From the NCBI RefSeq assembly GCF_011382965.1, contig NZ_CP049934.1, forward strand, positions 2,666,001 to 2,730,000: a stretch of 64,000 nt of DNA, in the 5' to 3' direction. This document shows, piece by piece, positions 39,396 to 48,126 of the stretch (position 1 is its first letter; each line of letters begins with the position of its first letter). The notes under the pieces were generated by a model. It did not search any database, had not been told where the DNA came from, and was given only the letters and a program-made list of their open reading frames with translations. The DNA comes from Leucobacter insecticola. GTDB taxonomy: Bacteria > Actinomycetota > Actinomycetes > Actinomycetales > Microbacteriaceae. The position numbers and the translations under genes are program-made.

Positions 39396-40787
39396 TTACC
39401 GCAGCCTGCGGCCGTGCTTCTGCATCCATCGCCTCGTGCGGCGCTGTTCAATAAAGATCATGGTGAGACCCAGCGCCCAGAACGGGATCTGTACCGCGAA
39501 CGCCAGTTTGAATGCTCCGAGTGAATAGTTGTCTGGGGATCCCGCGCCCTGCAAATCGAGCACCAAGCCAATCAGCAGGATCGTCAACAGCGCAGAGGTG
39601 AACCCGGCCGTATTCACGAGGCCGGTACCGAAGCCGATAAAGCTGCGCGGGGTGTGTGAACGCGACACCTCAAACGAAATCATTGAGGCCGGTCCGCCAA
39701 GGGGCATCACGACCAACAACACCACGATCAGCCACATCGGCGGCGGCCCCGGCCACAACAGAATCGCGACCCACGTCACCACGATGCCGAGGGTGATCCA
39801 CACATTGATCCACACGCGGCGCTCAACAAATCGTGAGCTCAGCGGCCCAAGCACAAGACCCGCGAACATCGAAGACAGCACCGTGAGCGTCAACAGTCCC
39901 CGAGCGGTCGACGGGCTCAGCCCAACACCACCCGTCAAGAACGGCAGCCCCCACAGCAGCAGAAACACGGTGGCCGCAAACGGTGATGTGAAGTGAACCC
40001 AATACGCCAGCCGCACCCCCGGCAAGCTGAGCAGACGACGCGCCTTGCCCCAGAACCTCAGCGTCCGTTTGCCGTCGGCCTGCTGCGTCTCAATCATTTC
40101 GGTCGCTGGGGGCGAAACCACCACCGCACCGGTCAGCGGAGCGGTCGCAAGCGAGCGAGCATTCCGGCTGAGCGAACCGAGCCGCCCGGTCACGCGCTCA
40201 AAGCCGGTCCCCATCCCGGGCCGATCCCGCACCACAAAAAACGCGAGCAACGAGACCAGGAACACCGTAGCGGAAATACCACTGAAGCCCGCCATCCATC
40301 CGAGATTTGACACGACCAGGGCCAGCGGCACAACCGAAACCAGCTGCCCGGCCTGGCCGATCAGCCCGGTAAGCTGACTCACCGTCGGCAGCTGTCTCAC
40401 CGCAAACCACTCGGGAAGCAGCCGCATCACACTGATAAACATGCACGCGTCACCCGCACCAACCAGCACTCGCGCAAGGATCGCGAGCCACACGTCCGCA
40501 ACAGTCGCCATCGCTACTTGACCGATGGTCATGAGGATCCCGCCGGCGAGGATCAGCACCGTCGAACCGAAACGATCAAGCAGCACCCCTACGGGGATCT
40601 GCAGCACCGCATACACGACGAGCTGGATCACCGGGAACGCGGCAAGGGTGGTCGCGTCGATCCCGAAGTGATCCTGAGCCGCAGGCCCAAGCGCAGCCAG
40701 TGACGAACGGTTGATAATCGCGATCGCGTACGCGAGCGCCGCGACTCCCCAGACCACCCAAGGAAGGAAAGGTCTCATCGATCGCAT
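39396..40787 (-). CDS. major facilitator superfamily transporter
   Basis: 463 residues, about 12 membrane helices in two bundles split by a ~60-residue cytoplasmic loop (VTGRLGSLSRNARSL...). The start has INRSSLAALGP and the loop 2-3 motif DRFGSTVLILAGG, the MFS motif A variant. The C-terminus is Arg-rich. Substrate is not evident; the closest look is to sugar-phosphate/nitrate-like MFS proteins. It lies between prfA and cysE, outside the usual housekeeping order. Confidence 0.88.
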   Translation of the reverse strand: MRSMRPFLPWVVWGVAALAYAIAIINRSSLAALGPAAQDHFGIDATTLAAFPVIQLVVYAVLQIPVGVLLDRFGSTVLILAGGILMTIGQVAMATVADVWLAILARVLVGAGDACMFISVMRLLPEWFAVRQLPTVSQLTGLIGQAGQLVSVVPLALVVSNLGWMAGFSGISATVFLVSLLAFFVVRDRPGMGTGFERVTGRLGSLSRNARSLATAPLTGAVVVSPPATEMIETQQADGKRTLRFWGKARRLLSLPGVRLAYWVHFTSPFAATVFLLLWGLPFLTGGVGLSPSTARGLLTLTVLSSMFAGLVLGPLSSRFVERRVWINVWITLGIVVTWVAILLWPGPPPMWLIVVLLVVMPLGGPASMISFEVSRSHTPRSFIGFGTGLVNTAGFTSALLTILLIGLVLDLQGAGSPDNYSLGAFKLAFAVQIPFWALGLTMIFIEQRRTRRWMQKHGRRLR

Positions 40788-40837
40788 AGGCCTATGCTAG
40801 CGGCCCGGCTCAGAAACGGGAGGGTAGTTGATCCAAA

Positions 40838-40906
40838 CTCGACGAGAAAGCACTCTGCCGACGAGAAACCACTCTGCGTGCGTCGGTAGGGTGGCTTCTC
40901 GTCGAG
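40838..40906. terminator. repeat-built hairpin downstream of prfA
   Basis: Two direct copies of CGACGAGAAA-S-CACTCTGC (40840-40858 and 40859-40877) are followed by an inverted copy at 40889-40906 (GGGTGGCTTCTCGTCGAG), and a partial one (CTTCTCGTC) near 40914. Either left copy can pair with the right arm, giving two alternative stems. It lies in the 159-base gap between the prfA stop and the MFS start on the same strand; the likely role is termination of prfA. Confidence 0.6.
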
Positions 40907-40946
40907 ATACTAGCTTCTCGTCCGGTGGTGTCTCGGCGCGGGGTGT

Positions 40947-42020
40947 TTAGGAGCCGAGGTCAGCGAGGCGCGCTTCTTCATCAAACTGAATGCAGGACTC
41001 AATGACCGGGCCGAGGGCGCCGTCCATTACCGCGTCAAGGTTGTACGCCTTGAAACCGGTGCGGTGATCCGCGATGCGGTTCTCCGGGAAGTTATAGGTG
41101 CGAATCCGCTCGGAGCGATCCATCGTGCGAATCTGACTGGATCGGTGCGCGCTCGCCTCGGCGGCCGCTTCCTCCTGCATGCGGGCAAGGAGTCGGGCGC
41201 GCAGCACGCGCATACCGGCCTCGCGGTTTTGCAGCTGGCTCTTCTCGTTCTGCATCGCGACCACGATCCCGGTGGGAAGGTGGGTGATGCGCACCGCAGA
41301 GTCGGTGGTGTTGACCGACTGTCCGCCGGGGCCACTCGAGCGGTACACGTCGATCTTGAGGTCGTTCTGATTGATCTCAACCTCGCCGGGCTCATCGACC
41401 TCGGGGTAGACAAGCACGCCGGTGGTGGAGGTGTGGATGCGGCCCTGCGACTCGGTCACGGGCACGCGCTGCACGCGGTGCACGCCGCCCTCGTACTTCA
41501 GGTGCGCCCAGACACCCTGCGAGGGATCCGTGGCGTTTGACTTGATCGCAATCTGCACGTTCTTGTAGCCGCCGAGGTCGCTCTCGTCTTTCTCGAGCAT
41601 CTCGGTCTTCCAGCCCTTGGACTCCGCGTAGTACATGTACATACGCAGCAGATCGGCGCCGAACAGCGCCGATTCTGCGCCGCCCTCACCGCCCTTGATT
41701 TCGAGAATCACGTCGCGGGCGTCGTCGGGATCGCGCGGGATCAGGAGCCTCCGCACCTTCTCCTGGGCTTCCGCAAGACCCTTCTCAAGCTCGGGAATCT
41801 CTTCAGCGAAGGCGTCGTCTTCCTTCGCGAGCTCACGCGCCGCTTCGAGGTCATCGCCGTGCTGCTGCCACTGCTCGTAGGCCGCCTTGATCTTGCTGAG
41901 CTCAGCGTATCGGCGGTTCACCTTCTTCGCCCGTGCGGGATCGGCGTGCAGCGCGGGATCGGCGAGTTCTTCCTGCAACTTCGCATGCTCAACGAGCAAT
42001 CCCTCAACCTGTTCGAACAT
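40947..42020 (-). CDS. prfA: peptide chain release factor 1
   Basis: 357 residues from ATG 42020 ([15 protein letters not shown]). Class I release factor for UAA/UAG. The catalytic GGQ is in [26 protein letters not shown]; the recognition region (variant of PxT) lies before it. The alternative upstream start at 42062 has no RBS, while GAGAGG precedes 42020. Confidence 0.96.
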   Translation of the reverse strand: MFEQVEGLLVEHAKLQEELADPALHADPARAKKVNRRYAELSKIKAAYEQWQQHGDDLEAARELAKEDDAFAEEIPELEKGLAEAQEKVRRLLIPRDPDDARDVILEIKGGEGGAESALFGADLLRMYMYYAESKGWKTEMLEKDESDLGGYKNVQIAIKSNATDPSQGVWAHLKYEGGVHRVQRVPVTESQGRIHTSTTGVLVYPEVDEPGEVEINQNDLKIDVYRSSGPGGQSVNTTDSAVRITHLPTGIVVAMQNEKSQLQNREAGMRVLRARLLARMQEEAAAEASAHRSSQIRTMDRSERIRTYNFPENRIADHRTGFKAYNLDAVMDGALGPVIESCIQFDEEARLADLGS

Positions 42021-42143
42021 TGTTGACCTCTCGTCATTCTGCACAGGAAAGTGCAGAATCAATCGCGTTTCTATTCTCTACCGTGGAGTGAACGAGATCC
42101 GCCGGGTGGGCGAGTTCCCTCACCCACCCGGCAGGAGGCGTAG

Positions 42144-44078
42144 CTAAGAGATTCCGCCAGAGCGCTGGATCTCAGCGAGGAGCGCAGCGTTGGAAGAGGT
42201 CTTCTTCAGACGCTCCGCAATCTTGCTCGCGGAATCCTCGTCAGCGAGCGCACGCCGCACCTGTGAGAGCACAACGGCCTCGGCAGCACCAAGCATGGCC
42301 TCGACGTTTCGAGTGTGTGAGGCGGTGAGGTCCACGGTAGGCACCTGGCCTACGCCAGCCTTTACGAAGCGGACCTCGCTGTTAATGACCGAGCGAAGCT
42401 CACGCAGGAGCGCCTTGTCTGCCGCAACTCCCGTCTTCGTGAGGGCCGTCGCCAGGATCGTGAGTGACCCACTGTTCTCGACGTTGCGAGCTGCAGAGAG
42501 GAACTTCTTAATCTGAGCAATTGCGTACTCGTCGATCACATCGGCGTTCGCCTTCGCAATACCGGGCTGGGTTTGCGCGTACGCGCGCGCCAGCCGGTTG
42601 ACCGAGTCGAACAGCACGACTACGTCGTGACCGAGCTCAACGAGGCGGCGGGCACGGTCGATTGCGAGCTCGGCGATCGTGGTCTGATCTTCAGCGGCAC
42701 GATCAAAGGTAGCGGCGATAACTTCACCGTGCACCGTGCGCTGCAACTGCGTAACCTCTTCGGGTTGCGCATTGGTAAGCACGAGCATCAGGTGTGCTTC
42801 AGGCTTGTTCGCGGTGACCGCGGCAGCAAGCTCGCTGAGGAGGCCGATAGCCGATGTCTGGGCAGGCAGCACGAGCAGGCCGCGCTGACCGAAACCGATG
42901 GGAGCCGCGAGGTCAATACCGCGGCCGAGTAGCTGCGAAGCTTCGGTCTCGAAGCGCAGACGTTCCTGCGGGAACACAGGGGTCAGCTCCGTAACGTCGG
43001 CGCGCTTTTCCTCTTCGTCGACTGGACGTCCATTGATGGAGTCGATTTTCACGATGGCGTTGTACTTCTGGCGACTGCCACCCTCACCGTCGCGCGGCTG
43101 ACGGATTGCCCCAACGATCGCGTCACCGCGGCGCAAGCTGTACTTCTTCACCTGGCCGAGCGAGACATACACGTCGCTCGTGCCCGGCAGGTAGCCACTC
43201 GTGCGAACGAAGGCGTAATTGTCGAGCACGTCAAGGATGCCAGCGATCGGCAGCAGGACATCGTCCTCGGTGATCTCAGGCTCGAAGTCATCTCCCTGGC
43301 CGCGGCGCTTGCGATCTCGCTGACGGGTGCGGCTCGAACGGCCGTTGCTGTCTTCATTGCGATCGCTCAGGCCCTGGTTGTTCTGGCCGCGATTCTGGCC
43401 GCCCTGGTTCTGGGTACGGTTCTGACTCGCCTGGCCGCGACCCTTATTCTCTTCATCCGAGCTCTGCTCGGAATCTGCGGATTCAGTCGCCTCGATCTTC
43501 TGGTTTCGTCCGCGGCGGCTCCGGGTGCGAGGGCTCTCGCTCGTGCTCGCCTCGGACGCCTCTGCGGCATCGGAAGCACCGTCCGGCGTCGAGCTCTGCT
43601 CAGCGTTGCCGGCCTCGGACTTCACCGCATCGCTCGACCCAGCCTCGGCGCTCGCGGTATCGGCGACATCTGCACTCGCGGTCTCAGCAGTGGCAGCCTG
43701 AGCGCGACGGCCGCGCGTGCGACGGACCGGGGCTGCGGGCTCGGTGCTCGCCTCCGCACCGTCAGTCTTCGTGGCCTTCTCGGGTTCTTCAGTAGTCGCG
43801 GGCGCCTCAGCGGACTCCGCCGGCTCAGCAGCCTTCTTGCGGGTGCGGGTCGCGCGCTTCTTCGGCGCTTCTTCCGCAGCGGGTGCAGCGGGCGCAGCGG
43901 CTTCCGCAGCGACCTCCGCAACGTCTGAGGTCGCCCCAGCGGCAGCCGTCACGCGCCGCGATGCGCGACGCCGCACAGGCTTCTCGGGTGCATCGCTCGC
44001 ACTCTCGGGAGTGGTCGTGTCTTCGGTGTTCATTTCTACGTTCTTCCTTTCGGAACGCCGCCAGAAGAAAGCGCTCAT
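42144..44078 (-). CDS. rho: Rho-like transcription termination factor lacking ATPase residues
   Basis: 644 residues at the canonical thrB-rho-prfA position; start ATG 44078 behind GGAGGAG (ATG 44033 is an alternative). The first ~260 residues are an Ala/Glu- then Arg/Asn/Gln-rich extension usual in actinobacterial Rho. The RNA-binding domain is well kept (AGILDVLDNYAFVRTSGYLPG; VSLGQVKKYSLRRGDAIVG). In the motor domain the P-loop PPKAGKT is replaced by PAQTSAI (residues ~405-411), DERPEEV by NAQPEEV, the Q-loop GGVD region by AKANADVID, and the LxRRxAxKR arginine finger by a stretch without Arg. Walker B LFDS remains. The frame is intact, so this looks like a conserved pseudo-ATPase; the gene symbol marks position and homology only. 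Confidence 0.85.
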   Translation of the reverse strand: MSAFFWRRSERKNVEMNTEDTTTPESASDAPEKPVRRRASRRVTAAAGATSDVAEVAAEAAAPAAPAAEEAPKKRATRTRKKAAEPAESAEAPATTEEPEKATKTDGAEASTEPAAPVRRTRGRRAQAATAETASADVADTASAEAGSSDAVKSEAGNAEQSSTPDGASDAAEASEASTSESPRTRSRRGRNQKIEATESADSEQSSDEENKGRGQASQNRTQNQGGQNRGQNNQGLSDRNEDSNGRSSRTRQRDRKRRGQGDDFEPEITEDDVLLPIAGILDVLDNYAFVRTSGYLPGTSDVYVSLGQVKKYSLRRGDAIVGAIRQPRDGEGGSRQKYNAIVKIDSINGRPVDEEEKRADVTELTPVFPQERLRFETEASQLLGRGIDLAAPIGFGQRGLLVLPAQTSAIGLLSELAAAVTANKPEAHLMLVLTNAQPEEVTQLQRTVHGEVIAATFDRAAEDQTTIAELAIDRARRLVELGHDVVVLFDSVNRLARAYAQTQPGIAKANADVIDEYAIAQIKKFLSAARNVENSGSLTILATALTKTGVAADKALLRELRSVINSEVRFVKAGVGQVPTVDLTASHTRNVEAMLGAAEAVVLSQVRRALADEDSASKIAERLKKTSSNAALLAEIQRSGGIS

Positions 44079-44124
44079 TTAGGCTTCTCCTCCGTAGCGG
44101 GGTTGCACAGATGTGCGTCGGGAT

Positions 44125-44144
44125 CACCGAGCTTAAGATCGGTG
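44125..44144. promoter_or_regulatory. palindrome in the rho-like leader
   Basis: CACCGAGCTTAAGATCGGTG is a 20-base palindrome with one mismatched pair around CTTAAG, 47 bases upstream of the rho-like start. It lies in the 195-base gap after... thrB is downstream on the same strand and this gap carries the leader. rho leaders are often sites of self-attenuation; an operator is the alternative. Nothing else is recognised in the gap. Confidence 0.35.
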
Positions 44145-44273
44145 AGGAAAATGATCCACGTTTCGCAAGCCATGAAACCGTGTTCAGTAACGACAACGAA
44201 GCGAACCCGACAGGGCAAACTTCAACCTTGTCGACACCACTTCGCGAAGGAAAAACCCTCTCGAAAACTCACG

Positions 44274-45206
44274 CTAATGCGCGGGGATCGATTCCACTGT
44301 AGCACCCTTGGTGTCGACCGCCAGGATCAAGGCCCGCCAGTCATCGTGATTGGCCGCCACAAGGTCGGCTGCTGCGAGCCGCTCAGCCGGGCCATTGGAT
44401 AACACCAGAATCGATGGTCCAGCGCCCGAGACCACTGCGGCGTATCCGGCCGCGCGCAGTTCAGCGATCAGATCCCGCGTTGCAGGCATTGCCTCGCCTC
44501 GATAATTCTGGTGCAGCCGATCCTCAGTTGCTTCGAGCAACAACTCGGGGCTCTGCGTCAGCGCCGCAATCAGCAGCGCCGAACGCGAGACGTTGAACAC
44601 CGCATCCTCGTGCGGCACCTGCTTCGGCTGCAGACTGCGAGCGAGCGCCGTCGACATCGTGAAACTTGGCACAAGCACCAGCGGCGCGACGCCACGGTGC
44701 ACCATGAGGCGCTTGAACTTTGGGCCGCCAGGGGTGGTCCACGCAATAGTGAGACCGCCGAACAGCGCGGGGGCCACGTTGTCGGGATGCCCCTCAAGGT
44801 CGGTCGCAAACGTGAGTAGCTGCTGTTCACTCAACACGAGCGGTTGATCCGGGTCGCTTTCGAGAAGCCCCGCCGCGATCATCACACCGGAGACAATCGC
44901 GGATCCCGAAGACCCCATGCCTCGGCCGTGAGGAATCCGGTTGTGCGCGGTCACGGTGAGCCCGGGAAGTTCGCGGCCCAGCTGCTCATAGACGTGCGCT
45001 GCGGATCGCACCACCAGGTTTGATGCGTCGGTGGGCACTTCGCCCTCACCGACGCCCCTAACGGTGACTTCAGCGCCCGGCGCTTGCCTCGTCACCGCAG
45101 TGACCTCATCGCCGTAGGCGAGCGCGATCCCGAGCGTGTCAAAGCCCGGGCCGAGGTTGGCGCTGGTCGCGGGAACCCGAACCCGCACCGCACGCTGGGC
45201 GCTCAC
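44274..45206 (-). CDS. thrB: homoserine kinase
   Basis: 310-residue GHMP kinase that makes O-phosphohomoserine for threonine. RVPATSANLGPGFDTLG at the N-terminus and the ATP loop HGRGMGSSGSAIVSG (~residues 94-108) are diagnostic; GAGPSILVL is motif 3. The start overlaps the hom stop (ATGA). thrC is not adjacent. Confidence 0.96.
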   Translation of the reverse strand: MSAQRAVRVRVPATSANLGPGFDTLGIALAYGDEVTAVTRQAPGAEVTVRGVGEGEVPTDASNLVVRSAAHVYEQLGRELPGLTVTAHNRIPHGRGMGSSGSAIVSGVMIAAGLLESDPDQPLVLSEQQLLTFATDLEGHPDNVAPALFGGLTIAWTTPGGPKFKRLMVHRGVAPLVLVPSFTMSTALARSLQPKQVPHEDAVFNVSRSALLIAALTQSPELLLEATEDRLHQNYRGEAMPATRDLIAELRAAGYAAVVSGAGPSILVLSNGPAERLAAADLVAANHDDWRALILAVDTKGATVESIPAH

Positions 45207-46507
45207 GCCTGACCCTCCAGACGGAGCACGCTGGTCACGCTCACCACGCGGTCGCTGGCACGAAGCGCCTCAACCATCGCAGCCAGATCCCCCTCGCGGG
45301 CATCGTGGGTACCGATCACGAGAGACGCTTGATCCCCCGGCGCGGCCGCCTGCTCCACGCTCGCCGCCGACACCCCGTGTTCAGCGAGAATTCCGGCGAT
45401 CCCCGCGAGCACGCCCGGCTCGTCGCGCACCTCGAGCATCACCTGGTAGGCCGTAGTCACCTCGGTAACCGGCAGAATCGGAAGCCCTGCGTGGAGGGAT
45501 CCCGGGATCCCGGGGCCACCGACGACGTGGCGGCGTGCCGCGGACACGAGGTCGCCAAGCACTGCCGATGCAGTCTCTGCGCCGCCCGCGCCGGCACCGT
45601 AGAACATCAACTCACCGGCAGATTCGGCCTCAACAAACACGGCGTTCTTGCCGCCGTACACGACAGCCAGCGGGTGGTCACGGCTAATCAGGGCCGGATA
45701 CACGCGGGCAGAAACGCCGTCGGTGCCGTCGGCCGAGGTGAGTCGCTCGGCGATCGCGAGCAGCTTGATGACGTAGCCCGCATGCTTCGCGGCCTCAATC
45801 TGAGCGGCCGTAATGTTTGAGATACCCTCGCGGTACACGGCGTCGACGGGCACCTCCGTGTGGAAGGCGATGCTGGCGAGGATCGTCGCCTTCTGTGCCG
45901 CATCGTAGCCTTCAACGTCGAGGGTCGGATCAGCCTCGAGGTAACCGAGCTCACTCGCGAGACGCATCGCGTCCTCGGAGCTGTCACCAAAGCGATCCAT
46001 GCGGTCAAGAATGTAGTTCGTCGATCCATTGACGATGCCAAGCACCCGAGTAATGTGGTCACCTGCAAGGCTCTCGCGCAGCGGGCGCAGGATCGGGATC
46101 GCCGCAGCGACCGCGGCCTCGTAGGAGAGCTGCGCACCCACCTGCTCGGCAGCCTCCGCAAGCTCCGGTCCGTGAGCGGCGATCAGCGCCTTATTCGCGG
46201 TCACCACATCAGCTCCGCCCCGGAGCGCCTGCAGGATCAGCGTCTTCGCCGGCTCGATCCCACCCATCAGCTCGATCACGATGTCGGCACTCTGCACGAG
46301 GCGCTCGGCGTCGACCGTAAACAGTTCCTGGGGCAACTCGACATCACGCGGCGAATCAAGATTCCGCACCGCAATGCCTGCGAGCGACAGCCTAGCACCC
46401 GCACGCGCGGCCAGCTCGTCGCCGTGTTCGAGGATGAGGCGGGCAACCTGCGCTCCGACCGAGCCGCAGCCCAGCAGCGCAACCCGAAGATCGCGGTACT
46501 CATTCAT
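45203..46507 (-). CDS. hom: homoserine dehydrogenase
   Basis: 434 residues from ATG 46507 behind GGAG. NAD(P)-binding GCGSVGAQV, then SYEAAVAAAIPILRPLRE and GIVNGSTNYILDRM with the catalytic Lys region YDAAQKATILA. A C-terminal ACT domain (EVRDEPGVLAGIAGILAEHGVSAASVEQ) allows threonine feedback inhibition. It overlaps the lysA stop by 8 bases, in the actinobacterial lysA-hom-thrB order. Confidence 0.96.
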   Translation of the reverse strand: MNEYRDLRVALLGCGSVGAQVARLILEHGDELAARAGARLSLAGIAVRNLDSPRDVELPQELFTVDAERLVQSADIVIELMGGIEPAKTLILQALRGGADVVTANKALIAAHGPELAEAAEQVGAQLSYEAAVAAAIPILRPLRESLAGDHITRVLGIVNGSTNYILDRMDRFGDSSEDAMRLASELGYLEADPTLDVEGYDAAQKATILASIAFHTEVPVDAVYREGISNITAAQIEAAKHAGYVIKLLAIAERLTSADGTDGVSARVYPALISRDHPLAVVYGGKNAVFVEAESAGELMFYGAGAGGAETASAVLGDLVSAARRHVVGGPGIPGSLHAGLPILPVTEVTTAYQVMLEVRDEPGVLAGIAGILAEHGVSAASVEQAAAPGDQASLVIGTHDAREGDLAAMVEALRASDRVVSVTSVLRLEGQA

Positions 46508-47948
46508 TGGTGTCTCCATTCTCAATGGCGTCTGCCACCATCACGCTCTGCGCGAGCAGATCGTCTTCTGTTTGTCCCCGAACGATGACGCGGGAAGTTC
46601 CCCCGCGCACCGCGACGACCGGCGGCCTGGGCATGTAGTTGTAGTTACTTGAGAGCGACCAGCAGTAGGCGCCGGTCGCGGCAACGGCCAGGGTGTCCCC
46701 CGGGCGCACATCCCCCGGGATGACATCGCGCTGCACGACGATGTCTCCGGACTCGCAGTGCTTTCCCACCACCCGCACAAGGGCGGGCGCGGCGTCACTC
46801 ACACGGTTGGCGATGCGGACCTGGTAGTCGGCGCCGTACAGAGCCGGACGGGCATTGTCGCTCATGCCACCGTCGACGCTGACGTAGAGCCGCTCGGAAT
46901 AGCCGAGGTCGGCCGGATCTCCGGCGACGTCGCTCTCCGCGAGCTGCACGGTCTTGGTGGTGCCCACGGTGTACAGCGTGACACCGGCCTGCCCGATCAC
47001 GGCACGACCCGGCTCAAACGCGAGTTTCGGGATCGCGATCCCGTGCTCCCGGGCACCGTCGGCGACGATATCGGCGAGCTCGCGAGCGATCTCGGCGATC
47101 GCCGGGGCTTCCTCAGCCTGGGCGCTGGTGTAGGCGATTCCGAAGCCGCCACCGAGGTTGAGTTCGGGAATGTCCGCGCCGGTGATCTCGGCGAGTTCGC
47201 GGTAGGTCCCCAGCAGGCGCCTGGCGGATTCGCGGAAGCCGTCGGTCGCAAAAATCTGTGACCCAATGTGGCAGTGCAGGCCGACGAACTCAAGCGATTC
47301 GTGGGCGAGGATCCCGCGCACAAGCCTCGGCGCATCACGCAGCGGCTGGCCAAACTTTTGGTCCTCGTGCGAGGTCGCAAGAAAGTCGTGCGTGGAAGCG
47401 TGCACCCCGCTGTTGACCCGCAGACGAACACGCTGCGTTGTCCCTGCCGCGGCTGCGGCATGCGCGATCCGCTGCGTCTCAATCTCACTATCGATGATGA
47501 TCGTGCCGACCCCCGCGCGCACCGCACGAGCGATCTCAGCCTCGGACTTGTTGTTGCCGTGGAACCCGATCCTGGCGGGATCGACCCCGGCGGCGAGCGC
47601 CACCGCAAGCTCCCCTCCGCTGGCGACATCGATAGCGAGCCCTTCTTCGGCCATCCAGCGCGCAACCTCAACGCACAGGAAGGCCTTGCCCGCGTAGTAC
47701 ACGGTTGCCTCGGTGCCGATGCGGAGTGCTTCGGTCTGCAGCGCCTCACGAATCTCGCGCGCCCGAGTGCGAGCCGCGTCTTCATCGACCACGTAGAGCG
47801 GGGAGCCGTGCTTCGCGGTCAGTTCCGTTGCGCGGATCCCGCCAATCTTCAGTTGTTCGCACTCGCGGCCGCGACGGGCCGTCGGCGGGAACACACGTTG
47901 GTCGATCGCGTTGGGGTCAGCGGGTGCTGTGTGCTGAGGCTCGGGCAT
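46500..47948 (-). CDS. lysA: diaminopimelate decarboxylase
   Basis: 482 residues from ATG 47948 (MPEPQHTAPADPN), preceded by GGAG six bases upstream; longer starts exist at 47960 and 48008. PLP lysine in VYYAGKAFLCVEVA, glycine loop LNLGGGFGIAY, and the active-site CESGD. It removes CO2 from meso-DAP to give lysine. argS, its usual upstream neighbour, lies 8.5 kb away here. The 5' leader contains a 39-bp sequence repeated at 52437. Confidence 0.96.
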   Translation of the reverse strand: MPEPQHTAPADPNAIDQRVFPPTARRGRECEQLKIGGIRATELTAKHGSPLYVVDEDAARTRAREIREALQTEALRIGTEATVYYAGKAFLCVEVARWMAEEGLAIDVASGGELAVALAAGVDPARIGFHGNNKSEAEIARAVRAGVGTIIIDSEIETQRIAHAAAAAGTTQRVRLRVNSGVHASTHDFLATSHEDQKFGQPLRDAPRLVRGILAHESLEFVGLHCHIGSQIFATDGFRESARRLLGTYRELAEITGADIPELNLGGGFGIAYTSAQAEEAPAIAEIARELADIVADGAREHGIAIPKLAFEPGRAVIGQAGVTLYTVGTTKTVQLAESDVAGDPADLGYSERLYVSVDGGMSDNARPALYGADYQVRIANRVSDAAPALVRVVGKHCESGDIVVQRDVIPGDVRPGDTLAVAATGAYCWSLSSNYNYMPRPPVVAVRGGTSRVIVRGQTEDDLLAQSVMVADAIENGDTNE

Positions 47949-48025
47949 GTGATGCTCCATAGTGGGGAACGGGATGGTGTTCGCGCGCTCAGACTCATCG
48001 ACGTACACAGACGGCGAAAAGCTGG

Positions 48026-48064
48026 TGGCGAGCGGACCCGGATTGGCCCCTGAAGCCGCGCGAA
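48026..48064. repeat. 39-bp direct repeat, copy 1
   Basis: Starts TGGCGAGCGGACCCGGATTG and ends GCCGCGCGAA. It matches 52437-52474 in the same orientation apart from one C in a C-run. The two copies bracket the APC permease-alcohol dehydrogenase-PucR genes. This copy lies in the lysA leader. Confidence 0.8.
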
Positions 48065-48126
48065 CAGAGCCAGCGGCTCGGAACGAACCTAGCTAGTTTA
48101 GCGCGAGTCACATGCCGCAGCCGGCG

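Noticed and set aside
42144..44078. Rho-like gene as a decayed pseudogene or sequencing artefact
   Set aside because: The frame is open over 644 codons with normal codon use, conserved RNA-binding motifs and a strong RBS. The changed motifs are substitutions spread over several sites, which base undercalling cannot produce.
46501..48126. T-box or lysine riboswitch in the lysA leader
   Set aside because: The leader shows only the 39-bp dispersed repeat; no T-box motif or lysine aptamer core is seen.
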